Below are positions 19,376 to 27,515 of a stretch of 64,000 bases of DNA, piece by piece. Positions within the stretch are counted from its first letter, which is position 1; each line of letters starts with the position of its first letter. The notes beneath the pieces were generated by a model. It searched no databases. It had not been told where the DNA came from and saw only the letters and a list, made by a program, of their open reading frames with translations. Made by a program: the position numbers and the translations under genes. Origin of the DNA: Syntrophothermus lipocalidus DSM 12680 (GTDB taxonomy: Bacteria; Bacillota; Syntrophomonadia; Syntrophomonadales; Syntrophothermaceae); the NCBI RefSeq assembly GCF_000092405.1, contig NC_014220.1, positions 2,294,001-2,358,000 on the forward strand, in the 5' to 3' direction.

Positions 19376-19837
19376 TCACCTGCTTTGAAACGGGACCTTC
19401 ACTACTTCGATTCCCGCTTCTTCCAAGAACTGCAATGCCACTTCATCTCTAAAGTCTCCCTGGTGTATAACCTTCTTGATCCCGGCGTTGATCAACATAC
19501 GCGCACACAGGATACAGGGCTGGTCGGTGCAATAAAGAACCGAATCCAAAGTAGAAACCCCGTAGCGCGCGGCGTTTATTATGGCGTTTTGCTCAGCATG
19601 GACCCCCCGGCATAGCTCGTATCTAACTCCAGATGGAATTCCTTTTTCTTCTCTCAGGCAACCAGCTTCTAAACAGTGTCTCAATCCTTGCGGGGCACCG
19701 TTATAACCGGTCGCGATAATCCTTTCATCTTTGACCAATAGCGCGCCTACGTGCCGCCGCAAACAGGTAGATCTTTTCGCCACTACCTGTGTCAGCTCCA
19801 AAAAATAATCATCCCACGACGGTCGACAATAGTCCAT
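19376..19837 (-). CDS. comEB: dCMP/cytidine deaminase family protein (ComEB type)
   Basis: The 153-residue zinc deaminase has HAEQNAI (His80, Glu82) and PCILC (Cys108, Cys111), the complete zinc and proton-shuttle set, plus the upstream CLRRHVGALLV and GYNGAPQG motifs of deoxycytidylate deaminases. It converts dCMP to dUMP for dTMP synthesis. It lies between glyA, which feeds one-carbon units to thymidylate synthesis, and the MazG-like gene. Confidence 0.93.
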   Translation of the reverse strand: MDYCRPSWDDYFLELTQVVAKRSTCLRRHVGALLVKDERIIATGYNGAPQGLRHCLEAGCLREEKGIPSGVRYELCRGVHAEQNAIINAARYGVSTLDSVLYCTDQPCILCARMLINAGIKKVIHQGDFRDEVALQFLEEAGIEVVKVPFQSR

Positions 19838-19860
19838 GCTGCTCTCCCTCGCAAATCATT

Positions 19861-21132
19861 TTAGATACCGTAAAGAGGGTATTTCTGGCACAACCGAGCC
19901 ACAATTTCTCTGGCCTCGAGCTTTTTCTGGTCATCTTCAGGATGGTTAAGAGCAAGGTTTATTGCCTGCGCAACCTCATACATATCCTGTTCTTGTAGTC
20001 CCCGTGAAGTAACAGCCGGAGTTCCCAGACGAATACCGCTGGTGACAGTCGGTTTTTCCGTGTCAAAAGGTATTGTATTCTTGTTGGCAGTTATGTTTAC
20101 AGCTTCTAAAAGCTCCTCCGCGACTTTACCGGTCATTCCCTTAGCCTTTACATCCACCAGCATCAGGTGATTATCTGTACCGCCAGACACCAGCCTAAAC
20201 CCATGGGCTATAAGACCGCTGGCTAATGCCCGAGCATTCTTAACTATGTTTTGCTGGTAAGTCGCAAACTCTTCGCTCATAGCCTCCTTCAAGCACACAG
20301 CCTTGGCCGCTATAACGTGCATGAGCGGTCCCCCTTGAGTCCCCGGAAACACCGCTTTATCGATGCGTGCCGCCCACTCCGAAGGACAAAGTATCATGCC
20401 GCCGCGCGGTCCTCTCAGGGTTTTGTGGGTAGTCGTCGTAACGAAATCAGCATAGGGAACCGGATTAGGATGAAGCCCCGCCGCTACCAGGCCAGCTATA
20501 TGAGCCATATCCACCATCAGCAATGCCCCTACCTCGTCGGCGATTTCTCTAAAGGCTTTGAAATCTATCACCCGCGGGTAAGCACTGGCTCCGGCTACTA
20601 TCATCTTGGGGCGGGCTTTCCGGGCAATGTCCCTCAATTCCCCGTAATCGATGGTCTCTGTCTCCCGGTTTACACCGTAGGGCACGATATTAAAATACGT
20701 ACCCGAAATGTTCACTGGGCTTCCGTGGGTTAAGTGTCCCCCATGGGACAGGTTCATGCCAAGAATAGTATCCCCCGGTTGTAAAGCAGCAAAATAAACC
20801 GCAGTATTGGCTTGGGCTCCAGAATGGGGCTGTACATTAGCGTGCTGCGCTCCGAAAAGCTTTTTCGCTCTTTCTCTCGCCAGCTCTTCCACCACGTCAA
20901 CGAACTCACACCCGCCGTAATAGCGTTTGCCCGGATATCCCTCAGCGTACTTGTTAGTCATTACACATCCCTGAGCCGCCATAACTGCTCTGGATACAAA
21001 GTTTTCCGAAGCTATCAACTCTAGCTTGGTGGCCTCTCTTCTTTCTTCGTTGGCAATAGCTTCAGCCACCTCCGGGTCAACCGGCCTTACATATTTTTCA
21101 ATGTAATCCAACCTCAAAAACCCCCTCATCAC
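19861..21132 (-). CDS. glyA: Serine hydroxymethyltransferase
   Basis: The PLP enzyme interconverts serine and glycine with tetrahydrofolate. The active-site lysine is in [15 protein letters not shown] (after the Thr run), with [10 protein letters not shown] near the N-terminus and [13 protein letters not shown]. The frame opens at GTG 21132. The next codon, ATG at 21129, overlaps the rpiB stop as TGATG, and an in-frame TTG a few codons later is also possible. The first residues are therefore uncertain; the rest is standard (about 415-420). Confidence 0.96.
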   Translation of the reverse strand: MMRGFLRLDYIEKYVRPVDPEVAEAIANEERREATKLELIASENFVSRAVMAAQGCVMTNKYAEGYPGKRYYGGCEFVDVVEELARERAKKLFGAQHANVQPHSGAQANTAVYFAALQPGDTILGMNLSHGGHLTHGSPVNISGTYFNIVPYGVNRETETIDYGELRDIARKARPKMIVAGASAYPRVIDFKAFREIADEVGALLMVDMAHIAGLVAAGLHPNPVPYADFVTTTTHKTLRGPRGGMILCPSEWAARIDKAVFPGTQGGPLMHVIAAKAVCLKEAMSEEFATYQQNIVKNARALASGLIAHGFRLVSGGTDNHLMLVDVKAKGMTGKVAEELLEAVNITANKNTIPFDTEKPTVTSGIRLGTPAVTSRGLQEQDMYEVAQAINLALNHPEDDQKKLEAREIVARLCQKYPLYGI

Positions 21133-21590
21133 CTATACTTTGGGCTCATGTACTTTGTTTCCAGGGCAGTTATTTTTTCTATTCTGCGGCTGTGCCTACC
21201 TCCCTGGAACGATGCACTTAGGAATTCTTTCACAACCTCCCAGGCCTCATTGGGTTCAAGCACCCGTGCCCCTACGGCTATGACGTTCACCCAGTTGTGT
21301 TCCCTGGCCATTCTGGCAGTAAAACGGGAATGACAGACTGCGGCTCTTATTCCCGGTATTTTGTTGGCAGCGATAGACATCCCTATGCCTGTCCCACAAA
21401 CCAAAATCCCCAGGCTCTCTTCGCTGCTTTTCACCGCCAGGGCTACCTTTTCCGCTACGTCCGGATAATCCACAGGTTCCTCCGAATCAGTTCCGTAATC
21501 AACAACCCTGTATCCTTCACCCCCAAGTTTGGTTTTGAGAAACTCCTTGAGGACATACCCTGCGTGGTCACTCCCTATAACAATTGTCAA
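21129..21590 (-). CDS. rpiB: Ribose-5-phosphate isomerase B
   Basis: The 153-residue RpiB/LacAB family enzyme has the N-terminal [11 protein letters not shown], the catalytic-cysteine region [15 protein letters not shown] and the anion-binding [13 protein letters not shown]. It interconverts ribose-5-phosphate and ribulose-5-phosphate. The gene lies between ywlE and glyA, as in B. subtilis (ywlE-ywlF), and is translationally coupled to glyA. Confidence 0.95.
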   Translation of the reverse strand: MTIVIGSDHAGYVLKEFLKTKLGGEGYRVVDYGTDSEEPVDYPDVAEKVALAVKSSEESLGILVCGTGIGMSIAANKIPGIRAAVCHSRFTARMAREHNWVNVIAVGARVLEPNEAWEVVKEFLSASFQGGRHSRRIEKITALETKYMSPKYR

Positions 21591-21701
21591 AACCCCTCAC
21601 CTCATAAACTTTTTTCTAGCCCGTCTGTAGCATATCCTCCCGAAACAAGCCAAAAAATCTACCTCGCACACCAAAGAATAGCTCAGGGATAGTTATAGCC
21701 T

Positions 21702-22214
21702 CTATCCTCCCTGTTCTTCGCATAGTTCCACCAATCGTTCCAAGGCTACCTCTATCAGTTGCTTGAGTTCAGTACAAGCTTCTTCGTAAGCGTCCAGCCC
21801 CAGCCCAAACGGATCCATAACGTCGAGGTCGGGGTCCGCTCCGGTGCTGTTTTCGTCCAGCGCAAATTCCTTCAGGGTAAATATTTTGTCTGCTGCCCAA
21901 GGGTATTTTTCTATCAATTCGTCTCTATGTATGGCAGTCATCGCAAGTATCAAGTCCGATTCTTCTATCAGTCCTTGTTGTACCGACTTACTCCGATGCT
22001 CAGTCAAATCCGTCTGTTCGCATAAAGCCATGATCTCTATCGCTTCTTTCGTAGCGGGCGACCCGTCCAGAGCGTAAAGTCCAGCCGAATCGACCACGAA
22101 AGCATCTTTATAGTCGGGGAACTCTTGTTCCAGATACTTGCGGAATAAAGCAGCCGCCATGGGACTGCGACAAGTATTACCGCTACAAACAAATAAAACC
22201 CGGACCTTCCTCAT
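21702..22214 (-). CDS. ywlE: Protein arginine phosphatase YwlE (LMW-PTP fold)
   Basis: The 170-residue low-molecular-weight phosphatase has the P-loop VCSGNTCRSPMA: nucleophile Cys10, Arg16, and Thr14 at the position (Thr11 in YwlE) known to give arginine-phosphate specificity, where tyrosine phosphatases have Ile. The general acid region is VMDPFGLGLDAY. It should reverse McsB marks; mcsB lies 20 kb away in this window. It is slightly longer than B. subtilis YwlE because of its C-terminal helix. Confidence 0.9.
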   Translation of the reverse strand: MRKVRVLFVCSGNTCRSPMAAALFRKYLEQEFPDYKDAFVVDSAGLYALDGSPATKEAIEIMALCEQTDLTEHRSKSVQQGLIEESDLILAMTAIHRDELIEKYPWAADKIFTLKEFALDENSTGADPDLDVMDPFGLGLDAYEEACTELKQLIEVALERLVELCEEQGG

Positions 22215-22241
22215 CCGCTCGTCTCCCCCTAAAGCAACACA

Positions 22242-22823
22242 TTATAACACCATTTTAAGAGCTATTAATAAAAGAACGCAACCTCCAAGCGTCTGCGCTA
22301 TTTTCCCCACCGTTTTCCCCAGCCACCGTCCTCCCCAAAACCCGGCAGCAGTCATCAAGCCGGCGGTAATTCCCATTACCGCGACGGTAACCCCTATTGG
22401 AACCTTGGCCGTTCCTAGCCCGAAACCGACAGTAAGAGCATCCATGCTTACTGATAACCCGAGTACAGCTGTAGCTGCTAAGCTGACTACCGTGGCGCCA
22501 GTTTCTTTTCCCCTTAGGGCCTTTTCTTGCCAGGAATATTCTTTCTGTCCTTTCATCCCTTTCTTTATCATATCGTAGGAAACATAAATCAGAACCAAAG
22601 CCCCTAATCTTCCCGCCCACACTCCCAACACCTTACCGACCGTCAATCCTATCTCCAGTCCGAGCAACGGCATCAGTATGTGGAGCAAGGTAACCATGCC
22701 TACAAATCGCGCTCGAAAACCTGCGACAACCCTAGCAATCCCAAAGCCTAGAGCCACAGAGAAAGCGTCGGTTCCCAAAGCCACGGCCACAGCTACAACT
22801 GTTGCGGCGTCTTCCATTACCAT
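22242..22823 (-). CDS. mntP: Manganese efflux pump MntP
   Basis: The 193-residue membrane protein has six hydrophobic helices in two related halves. The conserved acidic motifs are ALGTDAFSVALGFG in helix 1 and SVSMDALTVGFGLG in the second half. MntP exports Mn2+ and is often riboswitch-controlled; no such element fits in the 20-nt gap to tsaC. The order tsaC-mntP-ywlE equals ywlC-ywlD-ywlE of B. subtilis. Confidence 0.92.
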   Translation of the reverse strand: MVMEDAATVVAVAVALGTDAFSVALGFGIARVVAGFRARFVGMVTLLHILMPLLGLEIGLTVGKVLGVWAGRLGALVLIYVSYDMIKKGMKGQKEYSWQEKALRGKETGATVVSLAATAVLGLSVSMDALTVGFGLGTAKVPIGVTVAVMGITAGLMTAAGFWGGRWLGKTVGKIAQTLGGCVLLLIALKMVL

Positions 22824-22843
22824 TGCCAGCCCTGCCTTTCTTT

Positions 22844-23845
22844 CTATTCCTCTAACCGCTGGCTAGACTTTTTCAAACGATACATAAGAGCTGATCCCTT
22901 CCCTTCCTCGGGATAAGGTTCAAAGAAGAGTATATCTAGACCCCGTTGGTCCGCATCGCGCAGGACGGCATACAAACGCTTCCCTGCCTCTTCCGCACTC
23001 GGCGGCAGCCAATAAACCAGGTCTGATTCTTTCTCGATATGGCGATACTCCTCATAACTATGAGCCACTAACCCTACTTTTTTTCCCTGCTTTTTATATT
23101 CATGTAGAGCGCTTGCCACATCTGCTGGCTCTGACAAAAGGATAACCCGCGCTCGAGTTTGGTAATGGGGGTACCTGTCCGCCGGCCCTTTAGCTTCTGC
23201 GGTCTCAACCATACCAGGAAGTACTTCCTCCAGTTCCTCCAGCGATATCCCCCCGGGACGCAGTATACGGAAAGGTTTTTGCGTCATGTCCAGTACCGTG
23301 GACTCTATTCCCATGCCGGTTGGGCCCGCGTCCAGTATCGCGCTTATCCTGCCATCCAGATCGTTTTTCACATGCTCGGGAGTAGTGGGACTTGGTCGGC
23401 CGGAGAGATTGGCGCTCGGAGCTGCTAATGGCCCCGCTTCATCGATCAAGGCTAAGGCCACGGGATGTCGGGGCATCCTCACTCCCACGGTATTCCCCCC
23501 TGCCCTAGCGGCTGAGGCCACTGACGGCAGACTTTCCATAACCAGAGTCAAAGGACCAGGCCAAAACCTGTCCATGAGAAGCCGGGCTTCGTCCGGAACC
23601 GACTTGATCAACGCTGAAACCTGGCTCATGTTGCTAATGTGAACTATTAGAGGATTGTCTGGCTGTCTCCCCTTAGCGATAAAAATCTTGCAGACCGCTT
23701 CCTCGTTGAAAGCATCAGCGCCTAACCCGTATACGGTCTCGGTTGGAAAAGCGACTACTTCGCCCTTGCGAATAAGAGCGGCTGCTTCTGCTATAACGCT
23801 AGCCTCCGGGGTCTCCGGATCAACCTTATAACACTTGGTTTGCAG
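22844..23845 (-). CDS. tsaC: Threonylcarbamoyl-AMP synthase (Sua5/YwlC type), probable CTG start
   Basis: The enzyme makes threonylcarbamoyl-AMP for tRNA t6A37. The essential N-terminal YrdC region is fully encoded: KGEVVAFPTETVYGLGADAF, then AKGRQPDNPLIVHIS, followed by the C-terminal Sua5 domain. Between the in-frame stop at 23870-23872 and this region there is no ATG, GTG or TTG. The best start is CTG at 23845 (LQTKCYKVD...), which has AAGGAAAGGGG about 9 nt upstream and gives 333 residues, close to YwlC (346). The first in-frame ATG, at 23629, would delete the catalytic N-terminus. It overlaps prmC by 20 nt. Confidence 0.9.
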   Translation of the reverse strand: MQTKCYKVDPETPEASVIAEAAALIRKGEVVAFPTETVYGLGADAFNEEAVCKIFIAKGRQPDNPLIVHISNMSQVSALIKSVPDEARLLMDRFWPGPLTLVMESLPSVASAARAGGNTVGVRMPRHPVALALIDEAGPLAAPSANLSGRPSPTTPEHVKNDLDGRISAILDAGPTGMGIESTVLDMTQKPFRILRPGGISLEELEEVLPGMVETAEAKGPADRYPHYQTRARVILLSEPADVASALHEYKKQGKKVGLVAHSYEEYRHIEKESDLVYWLPPSAEEAGKRLYAVLRDADQRGLDILFFEPYPEEGKGSALMYRLKKSSQRLEE

Positions 23846-24716
23846 GTGATTCAGCCCCTTTCCTTCCGACTACAACTCGGTCTCTTCCTGCCAGATCTTG
23901 TCCTACCTCCACTTCATCAAAGAAATGCTGCATCAAACTAAGCATAGCAGGTCCTTGGTTCCACGCAATCTCGACTAAGATATATCCTCCCTCTCGCAAG
24001 CACTGCCGTGCCTGGGGCATCAACCTCCGATAATAAGCCAGACCATCAGCCCCTCCATCCAATGCAATCCGGGGTTCGAATTCTTTCACTTCTAGAGCCA
24101 GATTCTCCCATTCGTTCGTAGGAACATAAGGAAGGTTGGCTACTACGATGTCTAAACCGGCATTGTCCTGTCCTAATGGGGTCAAAAGGTCCCCTACCAT
24201 AAAATCGATCCTGTCATGAACCTGGTAACGGCGAGCATTTTTGCGAGCTAACTCTACAGCCGCGGAGGAGATATCAATTGCCACTATGCGGGCATTAGGC
24301 AAGTACACGGCCAGAGCTATGGCAATAGCCCCGCAGCCAGTTCCGACATCCGCAACCCAGAGTGATCCGCCCATCCCGCGCCCAATTGCTATCGCTTTTT
24401 CCACCATTACTTCCGTCTCTGCCCGCGGGATAAGCACCTCAGGGGACACATCGAACTCAAGAGAAAAAAACTCCTTCTTCCCAGTAAGATACGCTACTGG
24501 CTCACCCTGGACTCGTCGTTTAATGATTTCCCGGTAACAAGACCTTTCATCCTGATTCACGGGCTGGTAATAATTTACATAAAGGCCTACCCGGTCTATT
24601 CCCAGAACATAGGCTAATAACAGCTCTGCTTCCAATCGAGGTTCTGCTATGTTTTTGCGACGAAAATACCCGGTAGTCCACTCCAAAAGACTTTTAACTG
24701 TCCAAGGCTCCTGCAT
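23826..24716 (-). CDS. prmC: Release factor glutamine methyltransferase PrmC
   Basis: The 296-residue SAM enzyme methylates the Gln of the GGQ loop of RF1 and RF2. It has the helical N-terminal domain and the SAM motif VADVGTGCGAIAIAL (about 118-132). The substrate-binding motif reads NLPY (VVANLPYVP) instead of the usual NPPY. It lies directly after prfA, its substrate gene, with no gap. Confidence 0.93.
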   Translation of the reverse strand: MQEPWTVKSLLEWTTGYFRRKNIAEPRLEAELLLAYVLGIDRVGLYVNYYQPVNQDERSCYREIIKRRVQGEPVAYLTGKKEFFSLEFDVSPEVLIPRAETEVMVEKAIAIGRGMGGSLWVADVGTGCGAIAIALAVYLPNARIVAIDISSAAVELARKNARRYQVHDRIDFMVGDLLTPLGQDNAGLDIVVANLPYVPTNEWENLALEVKEFEPRIALDGGADGLAYYRRLMPQARQCLREGGYILVEIAWNQGPAMLSLMQHFFDEVEVGQDLAGRDRVVVGRKGAESPANQVL

Positions 24717-25796
24717 CTACTCGACCTGCCTCATTTTCTCCGCCTGATCGTGGGTTATCAGGGCTTCGATTATCTCATCCAGCTCACCTTCAAGGACAAC
24801 ATCCAATTTATGCAAAGTAAGGTTTATGCGGTGGTCAGTCACTCGTCCTTGGGGGAAATTATAGGTACGGATCCGTTCGCTGCGGTCCCCGCTTCCCACC
24901 TGGCTCCTCCTGGCATCCGCAATCTCGGCTTCATGTTCAGCACGCTTCAACTCGAGCAAACGCGACCTCAAAACCCGCATGGCCTTGTCTTTATTCTTAT
25001 GCTGTGATTTCTCATCCTGGCAGCTTACCACGATTCCCGTCGGCAGGTGGGTAATTCTTACGGCCGACTGGGTAGTATTCACCGACTGTCCTCCAGGACC
25101 ACTCGAGCAAAAGACGTCTATCCGCAAATCGTTCGGGTTTATATCCACTTCTACCTCTTCTGCTTCCGGCAAGACTGCTACCGTTGCTGCCGAGGTGTGG
25201 ATGCGGCCTCCCGACTCGGTAACCGGTATTCTCTGGACCCGGTGCACCCCGGACTCAAACTTCAGTTTGCTATAAGCCCCTCTGCCTTCGACGATAAAAA
25301 TAATCTCTTTGAATCCGCCTAAATCCGAATAACTCGTGTCCATGATGTCTACTTTCCATCCCTGTTTCTCCGCGTAACGGCTATACATGCGGAAAAGGTC
25401 GGCCGCGAATAAAGCCGCCTCCTCGCCCCCTGTCCCAGCACGAATTTCCATAATAACGTTTTTCTCATCATTAGGGTCTTTCGGCAAAAGTAGCAGTTTA
25501 AGCCTTTGCTCTAACTTCTCTTCCTTGTCACTTAAGACCCTGATTTCCTCTACCAGCATATTTCGAAGATCGTCATCTTCTTCCTCCTCCAGCATTGCCC
25601 TGGCATCGGTTTTGTCTTGACGAACTCGTTTGTACTCCCTGTACGTGTCAACCAATTCACTTAGTTCAGCGTGGGCTTTTGCATATTTTTGAAACCGCGC
25701 TTGATCGGCAATTACCTCGGGTTGAGAAAGCAAGGCGGTTATCTCTTCAAATTTCTCTTCCAGCTTATCCAGCTTCTCTAACATACTTGTCAACAT
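24717..25796 (-). CDS. prfA: Peptide chain release factor 1
   Basis: The 359-residue RF1 has the catalytic GGQ in [11 protein letters not shown] and the stop-codon recognition motif PVT in [14 protein letters not shown] (the PxT position). It terminates at UAA and UAG. Two starts are possible: the ATG at 25796 immediately after AGGAGG, or the ATG at 25784, 12 nt further, giving MLEKLDKL as in other RF1 proteins. Confidence 0.97.
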   Translation of the reverse strand: MLTSMLEKLDKLEEKFEEITALLSQPEVIADQARFQKYAKAHAELSELVDTYREYKRVRQDKTDARAMLEEEEDDDLRNMLVEEIRVLSDKEEKLEQRLKLLLLPKDPNDEKNVIMEIRAGTGGEEAALFAADLFRMYSRYAEKQGWKVDIMDTSYSDLGGFKEIIFIVEGRGAYSKLKFESGVHRVQRIPVTESGGRIHTSAATVAVLPEAEEVEVDINPNDLRIDVFCSSGPGGQSVNTTQSAVRITHLPTGIVVSCQDEKSQHKNKDKAMRVLRSRLLELKRAEHEAEIADARRSQVGSGDRSERIRTYNFPQGRVTDHRINLTLHKLDVVLEGELDEIIEALITHDQAEKMRQVE

Positions 25797-25814
25797 CCTC
25801 CTGCATCCAAAGCA

Positions 25815-26768
25815 TCAGTTTTCGTCCTTCAAAACCTCTTCCAGCGCACGGATAGCTACTTCTAGCTGTTCGTCGTCAGGCTCACGAGTAGTCAACCCCT
25901 GAAACCATAGTCCCGGAGCAATCAAAAACCTACCCCAGGCATGCTGCTGCCATCGCCCCGAAAACCTGATGAACTCATATCCCAAACCAGCCACTGCTGG
26001 CAATACCAGTATTCTGGACCCGATTTTCCAAAACAGGCTTCCTCCTCCCAGCAGAGCAAATATGAAGATAGAAATTACTAAGACTACTAGAAGAAAACTC
26101 GTACCGCAACGAGGATGAAGAGTGGAATATTTACGAGCGTTTTCCACTGTCAAGTCGTCGCCGTGCTCGTACGTATGGATGACTTTATGCTCCGCCCCAT
26201 GGTACATGAAGACCCGCTCTATATCTTTCATTCGCGAAATAGCTACCAGGTAGCCTAGAAAAACCGCAATGCGTATGAAGCCTTCCAAAACGTTCTGAAC
26301 CAAAATCCCTGGCACCCAATGTCTTATCAGATGTACTGCCCCCACGGGCGCCACTATAAATAGTACTATCGCCAAAACAAGGGCCAGCAGTATACTGCCA
26401 GACATTTCTGCCCACGACAACTCTTCCTCTTCTTCCATGGCCAAGTTGGCAGACTTGCTGAGAGCCTTCATTCCTAGAACTAATGAGTCGAAGAGGACAA
26501 AATTCCCTCGTAGCAACGGCCATTTAAATACCGGGTTTCGTTCCGCATAGGCGACGGTTCTTTCCTTCTCGGCAACTATGCTCCCATCTGCCTGCCTTAC
26601 TGCAACTGCGTAGCTGCGTGGCCCCCTCATCATTACTCCTTCGATAACGGCCTGCCCTCCATAGTTAAAAGAGCTGACGACCGAATGCAAACCCACACGC
26701 AGCCGGCCTACCCGAGGGATAAAACTATTCTGGAATAAATATCCTTGTTTCCGGGGCAATAGTACCAA
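25815..26768 (-). CDS. DUF1385 family membrane protein
   Basis: The protein has the DUF1385 hallmarks: NYGGQAVIEGVMMRGP near the N-terminus, FMYHGAEHKVIHTYE with clustered histidines, LHPRCGTSFL, and about four membrane helices. Family members (YqhQ-like) often sit next to rpmE and prfA in Clostridia. Their function is unknown; the His/Cys motifs suggest a metal site. The open frame reaches a TTG at 26768, but the true start may be nearer NYGGQAV, since no good ribosome site supports the first 35 residues. Confidence 0.85.
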   Translation of the reverse strand: MVLLPRKQGYLFQNSFIPRVGRLRVGLHSVVSSFNYGGQAVIEGVMMRGPRSYAVAVRQADGSIVAEKERTVAYAERNPVFKWPLLRGNFVLFDSLVLGMKALSKSANLAMEEEEELSWAEMSGSILLALVLAIVLFIVAPVGAVHLIRHWVPGILVQNVLEGFIRIAVFLGYLVAISRMKDIERVFMYHGAEHKVIHTYEHGDDLTVENARKYSTLHPRCGTSFLLVVLVISIFIFALLGGGSLFWKIGSRILVLPAVAGLGYEFIRFSGRWQQHAWGRFLIAPGLWFQGLTTREPDDEQLEVAIRALEEVLKDEN

Positions 26769-26835
26769 TCCTTTCGGTCCCCTTCATGATTACGGAACTA
26801 TCGTTTAAAAAGAATAGCAGAGATGATCCCTGCTA

Positions 26836-27039
26836 TTACTTGAGCCCGTATTTCTTCTTGAACTTGTCTACCCTACCGCCTGTCTCTACAACCCTTACCC
26901 TTGTTCCGGTATAAAAAGGATGACACTTCGAACAGATCTCGACCCTCAGGTTCTCCTTAGTGGAACCGGTCTCAAAGGAGTTACCGCAAGCACAGGTAAC
27001 GGTAGTCCTGAAGTATTTGGGATGTATCTCTTTTTTCAC
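26836..27039 (-). CDS. rpmE: Ribosomal protein L31 (zinc form)
   Basis: The 67-residue protein has cysteines at 16, 18, 36 and 39 (CAC and CSKC), the complete zinc set of the C+ type of L31. It lies between rho and prfA, as in B. subtilis, though two unrelated genes are inserted between rho and rpmE here. It probably shares the promoter at 27433-27462 with the ribbon-helix-helix gene. Confidence 0.96.
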   Translation of the reverse strand: MKKEIHPKYFRTTVTCACGNSFETGSTKENLRVEICSKCHPFYTGTRVRVVETGGRVDKFKKKYGLK

Positions 27040-27106
27040 TTTCTCACCTCTTCTCCTCCCTTGGTAACGCAGATAATTATATCAGGTGGGCCTGCCAAAA
27101 ACAAGA

Positions 27107-27382
27107 TTACAGTCGTCTTCGACCGTATATATATCTATCATGAGCTGCCGACCCATCTTCCGGGCCTTCTATTTCGCCGCTTATCCCGATAATGCTTCGT
27201 AAAGGATTAATGTTCAATCTATGCTTTTCCTGTCTGATAAAACTGTCCAGTGCCTCCCGTATTACCTCGGCCTCGGCGACCCGTTTGACTTCGGCCAGCT
27301 TTTTTAGCTCCTCATCCTGTTCGGGCATGATGTATGTCTGTTTTCTCACCATCCGTAATTTCGGCTCCCTGACTTTCCGCAT
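27107..27382 (-). CDS. Ribbon-helix-helix (CopG-like) DNA-binding protein, orphan antitoxin type
   Basis: The 91-residue protein has an RHH-like segment: a beta strand (RKQTYIMPEQ), then two helices (DEELKKLAEVK, AEAEVIREALDSFI). The C-terminus ends in HDRYIYGRRRL, a tail often seen in CopG-type antitoxins. No toxin gene follows; the next gene is rpmE, 67 nt downstream. It may be autoregulatory and thereby affect rpmE. Confidence 0.7.
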   Translation of the reverse strand: MRKVREPKLRMVRKQTYIMPEQDEELKKLAEVKRVAEAEVIREALDSFIRQEKHRLNINPLRSIIGISGEIEGPEDGSAAHDRYIYGRRRL

Positions 27383-27432
27383 CTACTTTCCCCCTGCTAT
27401 CCCATCTCTGTAGTAAGCTTAAATTGTTATAC

Positions 27433-27462
27433 TTTATATCTTGCTTTGGGTGATGTTGTCAA
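27433..27462 (-). promoter_or_regulatory. Strong sigma-A promoter for the ribbon-helix-helix gene and rpmE
   Basis: Minus-strand TTGACA (27462-27457), an 18-nt spacer and TATAAA (27438-27433), with a second TATAAC just downstream. The region is A/T-rich compared with its surroundings. The predicted transcript starts about 45 nt before the ATG at 27382. Confidence 0.7.
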
Positions 27463-27515
27463 AATCCCACGGCCTTCTATCTCATCAGCAACGAGCTCGT
27501 ATCCCGAAATCGTAG

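Noticed and set aside
22824-22843. Manganese riboswitch (yybP-ykoY) before mntP
   Set aside because: Only 20 nt separate tsaC and mntP, which leaves no room for the element.
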